DNA of 64,000 nt from Rhodospirillales bacterium (GTDB lineage Bacteria; Pseudomonadota; Alphaproteobacteria; ATCC43930; CGMCC-115725): the NCBI GenBank assembly GCA_027315365.1, contig DAHUYF010000131.1, positions 25,795-89,794 of the forward strand. The letters are read 5' to 3'. The notes below the pieces were generated by a model. That model was not told the origin of the DNA. It worked only from the letters and a program-made list of their open reading frames with translations, and made no database searches. The translations under genes and the position numbers were made by a program. Positions 36,204 through 45,069 of this stretch are shown here, piece by piece; positions within the stretch are counted from its first letter, which is position 1, and each line of letters begins with the position of its first letter.

Positions 36204-38708
36204 ATGGGCTTCTTGCGTTCCGCCCCGCGCGTTCTTGCCGTCCTCGGCCCTACCAATACGGGCAAGACTCACCTAGCCATCGAACGCATGCTCGGTCATG
36301 CAACCGGCATGATCGGCTTCCCGCTGCGCCTGCTGGCGCGCGAGAATTACGACCGGGTGGTGCGGATCAAGGGCGTCCGCGCCGTGGCGCTGATCACCGG
36401 CGAAGAGAAGATCGTCCCGCCCAACCCCGCCTATTTCGTCTGCACCGTCGAATCGATGCCGCTCGACCGGCCGGTCGAATTCCTCGCCGTGGACGAGATC
36501 CAGCTCTGCGGCGATGCCGAGCGCGGCCACGTCTTCACCAACCGCCTGCTGGTGGCGCGGGGTCTTTCCGAGACCATGTTCCTCGGCGCCGATACCATCA
36601 GGCCGCTGCTGCGCCGCCTGGTGCCGGAGGCCGAGTTCGTCGGCCGGCCGCGCTTTTCCACGCTGCGCCATCTCGGGCCCAAGAAGCTGACGCGGCTGCC
36701 GCCGCGCAGTGCCGTGGTCGCCTTCGCGGTGGCCGACGTCTTCGCCCTGGCCGAGCTGATCCGCCGCCAGCGCGGCGGTGCGGCGGTGGTGCTGGGCGCG
36801 CTCAGTCCGCGCGCGCGCAACGCCCAGGTGGCGATGTTCCAGTCGGGCGAGGTCGACTACCTCGTCGCCACCGACGCTATCGGCATGGGCCTCAACATGG
36901 ATCTCGACCATGTCGCCTTCGCCCGGCTGGTCAAGTTCGACGGTCAGGCGCCGCGCCGGCTCGCTCCGGCCGAGATCGCCCAGATCGCCGGCCGCGCCGG
37001 CCGCCACATGAGCGATGGCACCTTCGGCACCACCGCCGAGCAGGGCGAGATGGAGCCGGAGCTGGTGGAGGCGGTCGAGAACCACCGCTTCGACCCCCTG
37101 ACGCGGCTCTACTGGCGCAACGCGCGGCTCGACTACGGCTCGCCGGCGGCGCTGCTGCGCAGCCTCGAACAGCGCCCGCCGGCGCCGGGGCTGGTGCCGG
37201 CGCGCGAGGCGGATGACCACCTCGCGCTGCGCAGCCTGGCGCGGCAGGGCGAGATCGCCGAGCGGGCGCGCCATCCGGCGGCGGTGCGCCTGCTCTGGGA
37301 GGTCTGCCAGATCCCGGATTTCCGCAAGGTGATGAGCGACACCCACGCGCGCCTCCTGGGCCAGATCTACCGCCATCTGTCCGGCCCGCAGGAACGGCTG
37401 CCCACCGACTGGGTGGCGGCGCAGGTGCAGCGCCTCGACCGGTTCGACGGCGACATCGACGGGCTGATGACGCGCATCGCCCACATCCGCACCTGGACCT
37501 ATATCGCGCATCGCCCGGACTGGCTCGCCGGCGCCGCGCAGTGGCAGGAGCGGGCGCGCTCGATCGAGGACAAGCTCTCCGATGCCTTGCACGACCGCAT
37601 CACGCAGCGCTTCGTCGACCGCCGCTCCGCTTTTCTGATGCAGCGGCTCGCCGCCGATGAGGAACTTCTGGCCTCGGTCAGCCATGGCGGCGAGGTCAAG
37701 GTCGAGGGCCATTACGTCGGGCGGCTCGAGGGATTCCGCTTCGTGCCCGATCCCGACGCCGGCGGTAGCGCCGCCAGGACGCTGCTCGCCGCCGCCAACC
37801 GCGTGCTGCGCGGCGAGATCGCCGTCCGCGCCCGGCGGCTCGCCGCGGCCGCGGATGCCGAGTTCAGCCTGGCCGAGGATGGCGGCCTGTGCTGGCGCGG
37901 CGGCGCGGTCGGGCGGCTGCTGCCCGGCGACAGCGCGCTGTCGCCGCGGGCGGAGGTTCTGCCGGGCGATTTCCTCGACGGCGAGCTGCGCGACGGCGTG
38001 CGGCGGCGGCTGTCCGAATTCCTGCGCGTCGCGATCGCGCGCGGGCTGCAGCCGCTGTTTCGCGCGCGGGCGGCCGATCTGTCGGGCGCGGCGCGCGGCC
38101 TTGTCTTCCAGCTCGGCGAGGCGCTCGGCAGCCTGCCCGCCGCCGCCGCCGCCGGCCAGCGCGCGGCGCTGAGCGGCGCCGACCGCCAGGCCTTGGCGCG
38201 GCTCGGCCTGCGCTTCGGGACCGAGACGGTCTATATCGACGCCTTGCTGAAGTCGCGCGCGGCGGCCCTGCGCGGCTTGCTCTGGGCGGTGTGGCGCGGC
38301 GAAGTGGTGCCCGCCGTGCCGCCTCTGGGCGCGTCGCGCGTGGCCGCGGTGTCTGCCGAGGCTTACGCGGCGATGGGCTGGCGCGTGCTCGGCCCGCGCG
38401 TGCTGCGCGTCGACCGCGTCGAGCGCCTGGCGGCCGCGGCGCGGCGCCTGGCGCGGCAAGGCCCGTTCGGCGCGACGCCGGCGCTGGCGCAGCTCGCCGG
38501 CGCCTCGCTTGAGGATCTCGCACAGATGCTGCCGGAGCTGGGCTATCGCGCCGTGCTGGGCGAGGGCGGCGTCAGCTTCCATGCCCGGCCGCGCCGCGCC
38601 GGCGAGACGCGGCCGGGCAACGCCGCGCGCCGCCGGCAGCACGGCGCGGCGGCGGAGCCTGTTGACGGGCCGTTCGCCAAGCTGAAGGAGTTGCGGCTGG
38701 CACGATGA
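36204..38708 (+). CDS. Suv3-like ATP-dependent RNA helicase
   Basis: The 834-residue superfamily-2 helicase is of the mitochondrial Suv3/alphaproteobacterial type. It has Walker A GPTNTGKTH (15-23), DEIQ box LAVDEIQLCGD near residue 97, motif V VATDAIGMGLNMDLDHV and motif VI QIAGRAGRHMSDG. A long C-terminal region rich in Ala and Arg follows. The family unwinds structured RNA for degradation. It overlaps the S4 gene by four bases, an arrangement conserved in Alphaproteobacteria. Confidence 0.92.
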   Translation: MGFLRSAPRVLAVLGPTNTGKTHLAIERMLGHATGMIGFPLRLLARENYDRVVRIKGVRAVALITGEEKIVPPNPAYFVCTVESMPLDRPVEFLAVDEIQLCGDAERGHVFTNRLLVARGLSETMFLGADTIRPLLRRLVPEAEFVGRPRFSTLRHLGPKKLTRLPPRSAVVAFAVADVFALAELIRRQRGGAAVVLGALSPRARNAQVAMFQSGEVDYLVATDAIGMGLNMDLDHVAFARLVKFDGQAPRRLAPAEIAQIAGRAGRHMSDGTFGTTAEQGEMEPELVEAVENHRFDPLTRLYWRNARLDYGSPAALLRSLEQRPPAPGLVPAREADDHLALRSLARQGEIAERARHPAAVRLLWEVCQIPDFRKVMSDTHARLLGQIYRHLSGPQERLPTDWVAAQVQRLDRFDGDIDGLMTRIAHIRTWTYIAHRPDWLAGAAQWQERARSIEDKLSDALHDRITQRFVDRRSAFLMQRLAADEELLASVSHGGEVKVEGHYVGRLEGFRFVPDPDAGGSAARTLLAAANRVLRGEIAVRARRLAAAADAEFSLAEDGGLCWRGGAVGRLLPGDSALSPRAEVLPGDFLDGELRDGVRRRLSEFLRVAIARGLQPLFRARAADLSGAARGLVFQLGEALGSLPAAAAAGQRAALSGADRQALARLGLRFGTETVYIDALLKSRAAALRGLLWAVWRGEVVPAVPPLGASRVAAVSAEAYAAMGWRVLGPRVLRVDRVERLAAAARRLARQGPFGATPALAQLAGASLEDLAQMLPELGYRAVLGEGGVSFHARPRRAGETRPGNAARRRQHGAAAEPVDGPFAKLKELRLAR

Positions 38709-39019
38709 GCGGGTTGCGCCTCGACAAATGGCTCTGGTTCGCGCGCTTCGCCCGGACGCGCTCGCTGGCGGCGCGGTTGTGCAGCGACGGCGCCGTCGCC
38801 ATCGACGGCGTAGCGGTGCTGAAGCCCGGCCACCCCGTGCGTATCGGCGATGTCCTCACCCTGCGCCAGGGCCGAATGCAGCGCGCGGTCACCGTGCTGG
38901 CGCTGGCCGAGCGCCGCGGCTCGCCGAGCGAGGCGCGACGGCTCTACGCCGAGTCTGCGCCGCCGCTGCCGCTCGGGGCGGCCGAGCGCGCGCAATGGGT
39001 TCCGCTGATCGAGAAGTGA
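38705..39019 (+). CDS. S4-domain RNA-binding protein (Hsp15/HslR-like)
   Basis: The 104-residue protein begins with the S4 fold: LRLDKWLWFARFARTRSLAARLCSDGAVAIDG, with GHPVRIGDVLTLRQG closing the domain. The C-terminal region has the basic and Pro-rich tail typical of Hsp15-like proteins. Hsp15 binds stalled 50S subunits carrying nascent chains. Its ATG overlaps the helicase stop (ATGA), so it is translationally coupled. Confidence 0.9.
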   Translation: MSGLRLDKWLWFARFARTRSLAARLCSDGAVAIDGVAVLKPGHPVRIGDVLTLRQGRMQRAVTVLALAERRGSPSEARRLYAESAPPLPLGAAERAQWVPLIEK

Positions 39020-39037
39020 GCGCCGCGCCGCGATCTC

Positions 39038-40105
39038 TCAGGCGGCGCCGTCGGCCAGCGCCCAGGCCGCTTCGGCGAGCAGGCGCGCCTTGACGCCGCG
39101 ATCGAGGGCGCCGGGCGAGCTGACATTGCCGTCGAGCCCGCGCTTGTAGACGCCCTGCGAGATCGCGGCGAGGCGGAACAGCGACAGCACCAGCCAGAAG
39201 CGCCAATCGGCGATACCGTCGCGGCCGCTGCGTCGGCAATAATCGGCGAGGTAGCGCTCCTCGCCCGGAATCCCGTATCCATCGGCGAGCGCCATGAGGT
39301 CGCCGCGCTGGCCGTCCGGCACGTGCCAGGGCAGGCAGTTATAGGCGAGATCGGCCAGCGGATGGCCGAGCGTGCCGAGCTCCCAATCGACGATCGCGAG
39401 TATCCGCGGCTCCCGCGGATGCCAGATCATGTTTTCGAGACGGAAATCGCCATGCACGATCGCCGTCTCGTCCGTCGCCGGCAGGTGCTGCGGCAGCCAG
39501 CGCGCGAGCTGCTCCATCGCCGGGACGTCGTCGGTTCTGCTCGCGTCGTATTGGCGGGTCCAGCGGCTGATCTGGCGTTCGGCGTAACCGCCGGCCTTGC
39601 CGTAATCGCCGAGTCCCAGCGCCTGGTAATCGACGCGGTGCAGCCGCGCCAGCGCCGCGTTCATCGCGTCATAGATGGCGGCGCGCTCCGCCGGCGCGCT
39701 TTCCGGCAGCGCGTAGGTGCGGAAGACGCGGCCCTCGACATGCTCCATGATGTAGAAGGGCTGGCCGATCACCGCGGCGTCCTCGCACAGCGCGTAGGTG
39801 CGCGCCACCGGCACGTCGCTGCTCGCCAGCGCAGAGATCACCTTGAATTCGCGCTCGACCGCATGCGCCGAGGGCAGCAGCTTGCCCGGCGGCTTCTTGC
39901 GCAGCACCAGCCGCCGCCCGGCGCCGTCTTCGAGCATGAAGGTCGGGTTCGACATGCCGCCGTGGAATTGCGCCACGCGCAGCGGCGGTGCGAAGCCCGC
40001 GACGCGTTGCTGCATGAAGCGCCCGAGCGCCGTCTCGTCGAAGCGATGCTGCGGCAGCACCGCGATGACGTCGGCGGTGGAGGAGATCGTGGCCGCGCAG
40101 CTCAT
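39038..40105 (-). CDS. ACAD10/11-type phosphotransferase (APH fold)
   Basis: The 355-residue aminoglycoside-phosphotransferase-like protein has the N-lobe FHGGMSNPTFMLEDGAGRRLVLRKKPPGKLLPSAHAVEREF (key Lys and Glu). The catalytic loop is IVHGDFRLENMIWHP, with IVDWELGTLGHPLADLAYN as the metal-binding segment. This is the kinase half found with acyl-CoA dehydrogenases (ACAD10/11). There it phosphorylates 4-hydroxyacyl-CoA or related intermediates so the acyl chain can be degraded. The divergent neighbour is a 3-hydroxyacyl-CoA dehydrogenase, which fits lipid catabolism. The start ATG gives MSCAATISS; longer frames upstream are shadow. Confidence 0.85.
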   Translation of the reverse strand: MSCAATISSTADVIAVLPQHRFDETALGRFMQQRVAGFAPPLRVAQFHGGMSNPTFMLEDGAGRRLVLRKKPPGKLLPSAHAVEREFKVISALASSDVPVARTYALCEDAAVIGQPFYIMEHVEGRVFRTYALPESAPAERAAIYDAMNAALARLHRVDYQALGLGDYGKAGGYAERQISRWTRQYDASRTDDVPAMEQLARWLPQHLPATDETAIVHGDFRLENMIWHPREPRILAIVDWELGTLGHPLADLAYNCLPWHVPDGQRGDLMALADGYGIPGEERYLADYCRRSGRDGIADWRFWLVLSLFRLAAISQGVYKRGLDGNVSSPGALDRGVKARLLAEAAWALADGAA

Positions 40106-40254
40106 GCCGCGGCCGCCGAGCGCCGGGCCGGATCCGTCCGATGGCGCTCGATCCGGTCTTGCAGGCTGATCGTTTTCATCTTGCTCCGCCCAGCTTTTGT
40201 TCTTGCCACAGTCATGGCAGCGGCGGCGGTGCGGCGCAAGCGCCGGACAACAGT

Positions 40255-40410
40255 TCAGTCGCGCTCCTCCAGCGCCTGGGCGCGCAGCTCCAGCTCGATG
40301 GCAATCTCGAGCAGCCGGGGCGACAGGTCGGTGTCGTAGGCTGCGGCCAGCTCGCGGAATTGCCGGGCCTTCTTTCGCAAATAGCGAATTTCCTCGCTGC
40401 GATCTGCCAT
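40255..40410 (-). CDS. Small helical protein, 51 residues
   Basis: MADRSEEIRYLRKKARQFRE is followed by DTDLSPRLLEIAIELELRAQALEERD, predicted two amphipathic helices. The layout (Glu/Arg-rich first helix, LLEIA centre, Glu-rich end) matches the 51-residue protein at 28966 and the module at 13416. It is a separate short gene with ggaggcggcagacg upstream of the ATG. No function is known; I regard these as one uncharacterised family. Confidence 0.65.
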   Translation of the reverse strand: MADRSEEIRYLRKKARQFRELAAAYDTDLSPRLLEIAIELELRAQALEERD

Positions 40411-40478
40411 CGTCTGCCGCCTCCTCGGTTGCGTCCGATGGAGAGACAACACGATGCCGCGAGCGAAGCTTCCGTAAG

Positions 40479-40509
40479 TCACGGCAACATTTATCGAAAT
40501 CACGGCAAC
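40479..40509. repeat. Two TCACGGCAAC direct repeats 21 bp apart
   Basis: TCACGGCAAC occurs at 40479-40488 and again at 40500-40509, exactly 21 bases (two helical turns) apart, on the same face of the DNA. It lies in a 319-base gap (40411-40729) between the divergent small helical protein and the 3-hydroxyacyl-CoA dehydrogenase. It could be a regulator-binding site. The rest of the gap holds no convincing ORF. Confidence 0.45.
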
Positions 40510-40729
40510 GCTTGTCCCGCGATCTGTAACAACACGGCGCTGTCCGGGCGCGGTCGGCCGCGTTTGCACCGTTCTGCCGTGATTGTTGCGCTCCGTTGCG
40601 CCGCGGCCATGAGGATGGCGCATGGCGACGTTCGTTGCCTGCGTCCAATACCCGCATCGCGGCGGTGTCCGCCTTGCCAAGCCGGCAGCGTCGTGGCACG
40701 GTCGCGCCCCGCCAATCCGGGAGGAGCGA

Positions 40730-42235
40730 ATGGTGGATATCGGTGCGCGTGATTTCGTGCTGGGCGTGGTGGGAGCGGGCGCGATGGGGTCGGGCATCGC
40801 GCAGGTGGCGCTCACCGGCGGTCTTGCGGTGCGCCTGACCGACGCCGATGCGGCACAGCTCGAAAAGGCGCGGACCGCGCTCTTCCGGCGCCTCGACCGG
40901 CTCGCCGAGAAGGGCGAGGCCAAGCCCGATCAGGTGGCGGCGGCGAAGGCGCGGCTCACCCTCGTCGCCGAGGTCGGAGACCTCGCCCCCTGCGGCGTCG
41001 TCATCGAGGCGATCGTCGAGCGCCTCGACGTCAAGCGGACGCTGTTCCGCGCGCTCGAGGCGGTGCTGACGGAGGACGCGATCATCGCCTCCAACACGTC
41101 GTCGATCCCCATCGCCGCCATCGCGCAGGCGTGTCGCGTGCGCGGGCGCATCGCCGGCATGCATTTCTTCAACCCGGTGCCGCTGATGCGGCTGGTGGAG
41201 ATCATCGCCGCCGCCGATACCGACGCGCCGGTGGTGGAGGCGCTGGCCGCGCTCGGCCGGCGCATGGGCCGCACGCCGGTTACGGCGAAGGACGCGCCCG
41301 GATTCCTCGTCAATCTCGGCGGCCGCGCCTATTACCAGGAAGCGCTGCACCTGCTGCAGGAAAGCGTGGCGTCGCCGGAGGACATCGATCTCGTGATGCG
41401 CGACTGCTGCCATTTCCGCATGGGCCCGTTCGAGCTGATGGACCTCACCGGCATGGATGTGAATTATCCGGTCGGCGAGATCGTGCATAAGGGTTACTGG
41501 TACGATCCGCGCCTGAAATCGACGCCGCTGCACGAGAGCCTTTATCTCGCCGGCCGCTATGGCCGGAAGACCGGGCAGGGATTCTATCGCTACGATGCCG
41601 AGGGCAGAAAGATCGCGGCGCCGGCGCCACGGCCAGCGACGGCCGCGCCGGCACGGGTGATCCTGCCGCAGCCGGTCGAGGGGCTGGTGGCGCTTGCGGT
41701 CGCCGCCGGCGTCGAGACCCACGCGCCCGATGACGGTGCGAGCCCGATCCTGGTGGCGCCCTGGGGCGAGGATTGCACCGCGATCGCGCTGCGGCTCGGC
41801 CTCGATGCGCGGCGCACGGTGGCGATCGATCTCGCTCACGACACGAGCAAGCGCGTCACGCTGATGACCGCGCCGGGCGCCGATCCCGCCGCCGCCGAAG
41901 CCGCGGCCGCACTCATCGCCGCCGCCGGACGCGCAGTGACGCGCATCAAGGACAGCCCCGGCTTCATCGCCCAGCGCATCACAGCGATGATCGCCAATCT
42001 CGGTGCCGAGATGGCGCAGATGGGACTTGCCAGCCCCGGCGACATCGACCAGGCGATGCAGCTCGGCCTCAACTACCCGCAGGGGCCGCTGGCGCTCGCC
42101 GACCGGCTCGGCATCGTGCGCACCTACGAGATCATGTGCCGGCTCTACGAGACCATCGGCTCCGACCGCTATCGCCCGAGCCTGTGGCTGCGCCGCCGCG
42201 CGCTGCTGAACCTGCCCGCCGCGACGCCGGCCTAG
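40730..42235 (+). CDS. 3-hydroxyacyl-CoA dehydrogenase
   Basis: The 501-residue enzyme oxidises 3-hydroxyacyl-CoA to 3-ketoacyl-CoA with NAD+. It has the N-terminal Rossmann motif GVVGAGAMGSGIAQ, then ASNTSSIPIAAIA and GMHFFNPVPLMRLVEII (catalytic His). The first C-terminal domain has PGFLVNLGGRAYYQEALHLLQE and DLMDLTGMD-type residues, and a second 3HCDH_C-like domain follows (IKDSPGFIAQRITAMIANLGAEM). This two-domain length matches the PaaH/PaaC-type 3-hydroxyadipyl-CoA dehydrogenases. No other paa gene is adjacent. The start ATG follows gggaggagcga. Confidence 0.88.
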   Translation: MVDIGARDFVLGVVGAGAMGSGIAQVALTGGLAVRLTDADAAQLEKARTALFRRLDRLAEKGEAKPDQVAAAKARLTLVAEVGDLAPCGVVIEAIVERLDVKRTLFRALEAVLTEDAIIASNTSSIPIAAIAQACRVRGRIAGMHFFNPVPLMRLVEIIAAADTDAPVVEALAALGRRMGRTPVTAKDAPGFLVNLGGRAYYQEALHLLQESVASPEDIDLVMRDCCHFRMGPFELMDLTGMDVNYPVGEIVHKGYWYDPRLKSTPLHESLYLAGRYGRKTGQGFYRYDAEGRKIAAPAPRPATAAPARVILPQPVEGLVALAVAAGVETHAPDDGASPILVAPWGEDCTAIALRLGLDARRTVAIDLAHDTSKRVTLMTAPGADPAAAEAAAALIAAAGRAVTRIKDSPGFIAQRITAMIANLGAEMAQMGLASPGDIDQAMQLGLNYPQGPLALADRLGIVRTYEIMCRLYETIGSDRYRPSLWLRRRALLNLPAATPA

Positions 42236-42239
42236 GCGA

Positions 42240-42854
42240 TCAGGCGCTGCACAGCTTCCAGGGCCCGTCGTCGAGATGGATGTGGTTGCGATGGTCGCGG
42301 TTCGAGTCGGGGGTGAGGACGACGCTGAAGCGGCGGCAGGCGCGGCGCGCCAGCGCGTGCAGGAATCGGCTCTTGGCGCCCTGGCCATGCCAGTCGCGCT
42401 CGACCGCGATCGTCGTGCCGTCCTCGAGCTCGAAGCCGGCGAGATCGATGGCGCGGCCCGAGGCGTGCTCGCTCCAGCGCCGACCGTTGCCGGTGTCGCG
42501 GCGACAGGCGTAGGTGCCGAAATGGCGCAGCTGCCGCACCCCCTGGCCGAAGCGGGCGCGCGCCAGCGGCTGGACATCCTCGCGGATGAAGGCGTCGAGC
42601 CGGAGTGCGAAGGCGCAGCCCACCACGCCCGGCTGGTTCCAGGCGATGCCCGTCGCGCCGACCCGCACCGGCGTGTCGACGGCGCAGGCGTCGACGCTTG
42701 CCGGCTGCGCGGCGAGGGCGTAGCTCACGCCCGCCTGGTCGAGTCGGGCGAGGCAGCGCTCTCCGGCCTCGCGGGGCGGGACGGGCGGCGGGGCGGCACA
42801 GCCGGCGAGGAGCGCCGGCAGAACCAGACCCAAGGCGTAAAGGTTAAATCGCAT
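42240..42854 (-). CDS. Extensin-like lipoprotein
   Basis: The 204-residue protein has a lipoprotein signal peptide (MRFNLYALGLVLPALLAGC, lipidated Cys19). The extensin-like (D-alanyl-D-alanine-carboxypeptidase-like) domain has ERCLARLDQAGVSY, VRVGATGIAWNQPGVVGC, RRWSEHASGRAIDLAGFEL with its HxxGxAxD metal motif and ALARRACRRFSVVLTPDSNRDHRNHIHLD with another metal-binding His pair. Family members are probable peptidoglycan peptidases. It is convergent with the 3HCDH gene and divergent from the epimerase gene. Confidence 0.8.
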   Translation of the reverse strand: MRFNLYALGLVLPALLAGCAAPPPVPPREAGERCLARLDQAGVSYALAAQPASVDACAVDTPVRVGATGIAWNQPGVVGCAFALRLDAFIREDVQPLARARFGQGVRQLRHFGTYACRRDTGNGRRWSEHASGRAIDLAGFELEDGTTIAVERDWHGQGAKSRFLHALARRACRRFSVVLTPDSNRDHRNHIHLDDGPWKLCSA

Positions 42855-42967
42855 CGGGGTGACAGAATCACGGCTTGGTACGCGGCCGCAATGGTTTTCG
42901 CCGCTTGCGCCCGCGACGGCGGTCGGCGAGGATCGATCCCAGATGATCCTTCGCCTGCGTGCCTGTC

Positions 42968-43966
42968 ATGTCTGACGCCGCCGAACCTGCGACCGCCTTC
43001 GCCGGCGCACGGGTGGTGATCACCGGCGGTCTCGGCTTCATCGGCTCGACGCTGGCGCTGCGGCTGGCCGAGCTGGGCGCCGATCTGCTGCTGATCGACA
43101 ACCTCTGTCCCGACTATGGCGGCAACCTGTTCAACGTCGCGCCGATCCGCGACCGCGTCTCGATCGAGATCGCCGATATCCGCGACGTGCGGGGGATGCG
43201 GGCGCTGCTCGGCGGCTGCCGCTATTTGTTCAATCTCGCGGCCCAGACCAGCCACATGGACTCGATGACCGATCCCGAGACCGATCTCGCGATCAACTGC
43301 CGCGCCCAGCTGACCCTGCTCGAGGCGTGCCGCGACATCTGCCCCGAGGCGCGCGTCGTCTATGCCAGCACGCGGCAGATCTACGGCCGCCCGCACTACC
43401 TGCCGGTCGACGAGAAGCATCCGCTCCATCCGGTCGACGTCAACGGCGTCAACAAGATGGCCGGCGAGGCCTATCACATCCTGTTCCATGACGTTTACGG
43501 CGTCCGCGCCACCGCCTTGCGCCTCACCAACACTTACGGGCCGCGTATGCGCATCAAGGACGCGCGCCAGACCTTCGTCGGCGTCTGGCTGCGCGCCGTG
43601 CTCGAGGGCCGTCGGTTCGAGGTCTGGAATGGCACGCAGCTGCGCGACCTGACCTATGTCGACGATGCCGTCGAAGCCTTCCTGCTGGCGGCGCTCGCGC
43701 CGGCGGCCGAAGGGGCGGTGTTCAACATCGGCGGCGATTGCCTGCGCCTCGCCGCGCTGGCCGACGCGGTGGTCGCGGCCAATGGCGGCGGCGGCTTCGA
43801 GACGCGCGACTTTCCGGCGGAGCGCAAGCGCATCGACATCGGCGACTACTACGCCGATGATACCGGGTTTCGCGAGCTCACGGGGTGGCGGCCGCGGGTC
43901 GCCGCTGCGGAAGGGCTGCGCCGCTCGCTCGACTATTTCCGCACCCATCTCGCCGAGTACCTGTGA
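42968..43966 (+). CDS. NAD-dependent epimerase/dehydratase (nucleotide-sugar SDR)
   Basis: The 332-residue extended short-chain dehydrogenase has the GxxGxxG motif ITGGLGFIGS near residue 17. It also has LIDNLCPDYGGN, NLAAQTSHMDSMTDPE, YASTRQIYGRPHYLPVDE and RLTNTYGPRMR. In the catalytic YxxxK the Tyr is replaced by Asn (VNGVNKMAGE). Related O-antigen-cluster enzymes with the same DVNG-NKMAGE block exist, so this is probably a subfamily trait. It likely modifies a nucleotide sugar for the glycan locus. A GTG nine bases upstream is an alternative start. Its stop overlaps the aminotransferase start (GTGA). Confidence 0.85.
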   Translation: MSDAAEPATAFAGARVVITGGLGFIGSTLALRLAELGADLLLIDNLCPDYGGNLFNVAPIRDRVSIEIADIRDVRGMRALLGGCRYLFNLAAQTSHMDSMTDPETDLAINCRAQLTLLEACRDICPEARVVYASTRQIYGRPHYLPVDEKHPLHPVDVNGVNKMAGEAYHILFHDVYGVRATALRLTNTYGPRMRIKDARQTFVGVWLRAVLEGRRFEVWNGTQLRDLTYVDDAVEAFLLAALAPAAEGAVFNIGGDCLRLAALADAVVAANGGGGFETRDFPAERKRIDIGDYYADDTGFRELTGWRPRVAAAEGLRRSLDYFRTHLAEYL

Positions 43967-45069
43967 TCCCGCAGGCCGATCCCAGAGCCGGATACCTCGC
44001 GCAGCGCCGCGAGATCGACGCGGCCATCGCCCGCGTGCTCGAGGGCGGCCGCTATATCCTGGGCGAGGAGGTGGCGGGGTTCGAGCGCGCCTTCGCCGAC
44101 TATATCGGGGTCGGCCACGGCGTGGGTGTCGGTAGCGGCACCGACGCGCTGGTGCTGGCGCTCCGAGCGATCGGCGTCGGGCCGGAGGACTACGTCGCGA
44201 CGGTCTCGCACACCGCGGTGGCGAGCGTGGCGGCGATCGAGCTGGCCGGCGCCAGACCGCTGCTGATCGACATCGATCCCGCAAACTTCACGCTCGATGC
44301 CGCGGAGCTGGCGCGGGTGCTGGCCTCGCCGCCCGGCCGCATCGCCGCGGTGGTGCCGGTGCATCTCTACGGCCAGCCCGCCGATCTCGACGCCATCCTG
44401 CCGCTGGCGCGCCGCCACGGCGTGCGCGTCATCGAGGATTGTGCGCAGAGCCACGGTGCGCGGCTGGGCGCAGGCCGGACCGGCAGTTTCGGCGACCTCG
44501 CCGCCTTCAGCTTCTATCCCACCAAGAATCTCGGCGCGCTCGGCGACGGCGGCATGGCGGTGACCGGCGACGACGCGCTGGCCGAGCGGCTCAGGGCGCT
44601 GCGCGAATATGGCTGGCGCGAGCGCTATGTCAGCGACGTCCCCGGCGCCAATTCGCGCCTCGACGAATTGCAGGCGGCGGTGCTGCGGGTCAAGCTCGGC
44701 CGGCTCGAATCCTGCAACGCGCGGCGCGCGGCGCTGGCCGCCGCCTATGATCGCGGCCTTGCCGGGCTCGATCTCGGCCTGCCGGCGCGCCGCGCCGGGG
44801 CGAGCCACGTCTTCCATCAGTATGTGATCCGCGCGCCGGCGCGCGATGCCCTGCGCCAGCGCCTCGCCGCGCGCGGCATCGGCACGACGATCCATTATCC
44901 CGTGCCGGTGCATCTGCAGCCTGCCTATCGCGGCCGGCTCGCGATCGGCCCCGCCGGCCTCGGCGAGAGCGAGCGTGCGGCGCGCGAGGTGCTGAGCCTG
45001 CCGCTCTATCCCGAGCTCGGCGATGAGGCGTTGGCCGCGGTGGTGGCGGCGCTGCGGGAGCTGGCGTGA
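43963..45069 (+). CDS. DegT/DnrJ/EryC1/StrS sugar aminotransferase
   Basis: The 368-residue PLP enzyme aminates keto-sugar nucleotides. It has GGRYILGEEVAGFERAFADY, GVGSGTDALVLALRA, VVPVHLYGQPADLDAI, IEDCAQSHGA and SFYPTKNLGALGDGG with the PLP Lys188. GIGTTIHYPVPVHLQPAY near the C-terminus contacts the substrate. The start is a GTG overlapping the epimerase stop. Together the two enzymes would make an amino-sugar nucleotide for the glycosyltransferases downstream, comparable in role to ArnB. Confidence 0.92.
   Translation: MIPQADPRAGYLAQRREIDAAIARVLEGGRYILGEEVAGFERAFADYIGVGHGVGVGSGTDALVLALRAIGVGPEDYVATVSHTAVASVAAIELAGARPLLIDIDPANFTLDAAELARVLASPPGRIAAVVPVHLYGQPADLDAILPLARRHGVRVIEDCAQSHGARLGAGRTGSFGDLAAFSFYPTKNLGALGDGGMAVTGDDALAERLRALREYGWRERYVSDVPGANSRLDELQAAVLRVKLGRLESCNARRAALAAAYDRGLAGLDLGLPARRAGASHVFHQYVIRAPARDALRQRLAARGIGTTIHYPVPVHLQPAYRGRLAIGPAGLGESERAAREVLSLPLYPELGDEALAAVVAALRELA

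Noticed and set aside
39038..42577. Minus-strand frame that would extend the phosphotransferase to over 1100 residues
   Set aside because: The extension is antisense to the 3-hydroxyacyl-CoA dehydrogenase and has no domain; the phosphotransferase has a proper start at 40105.
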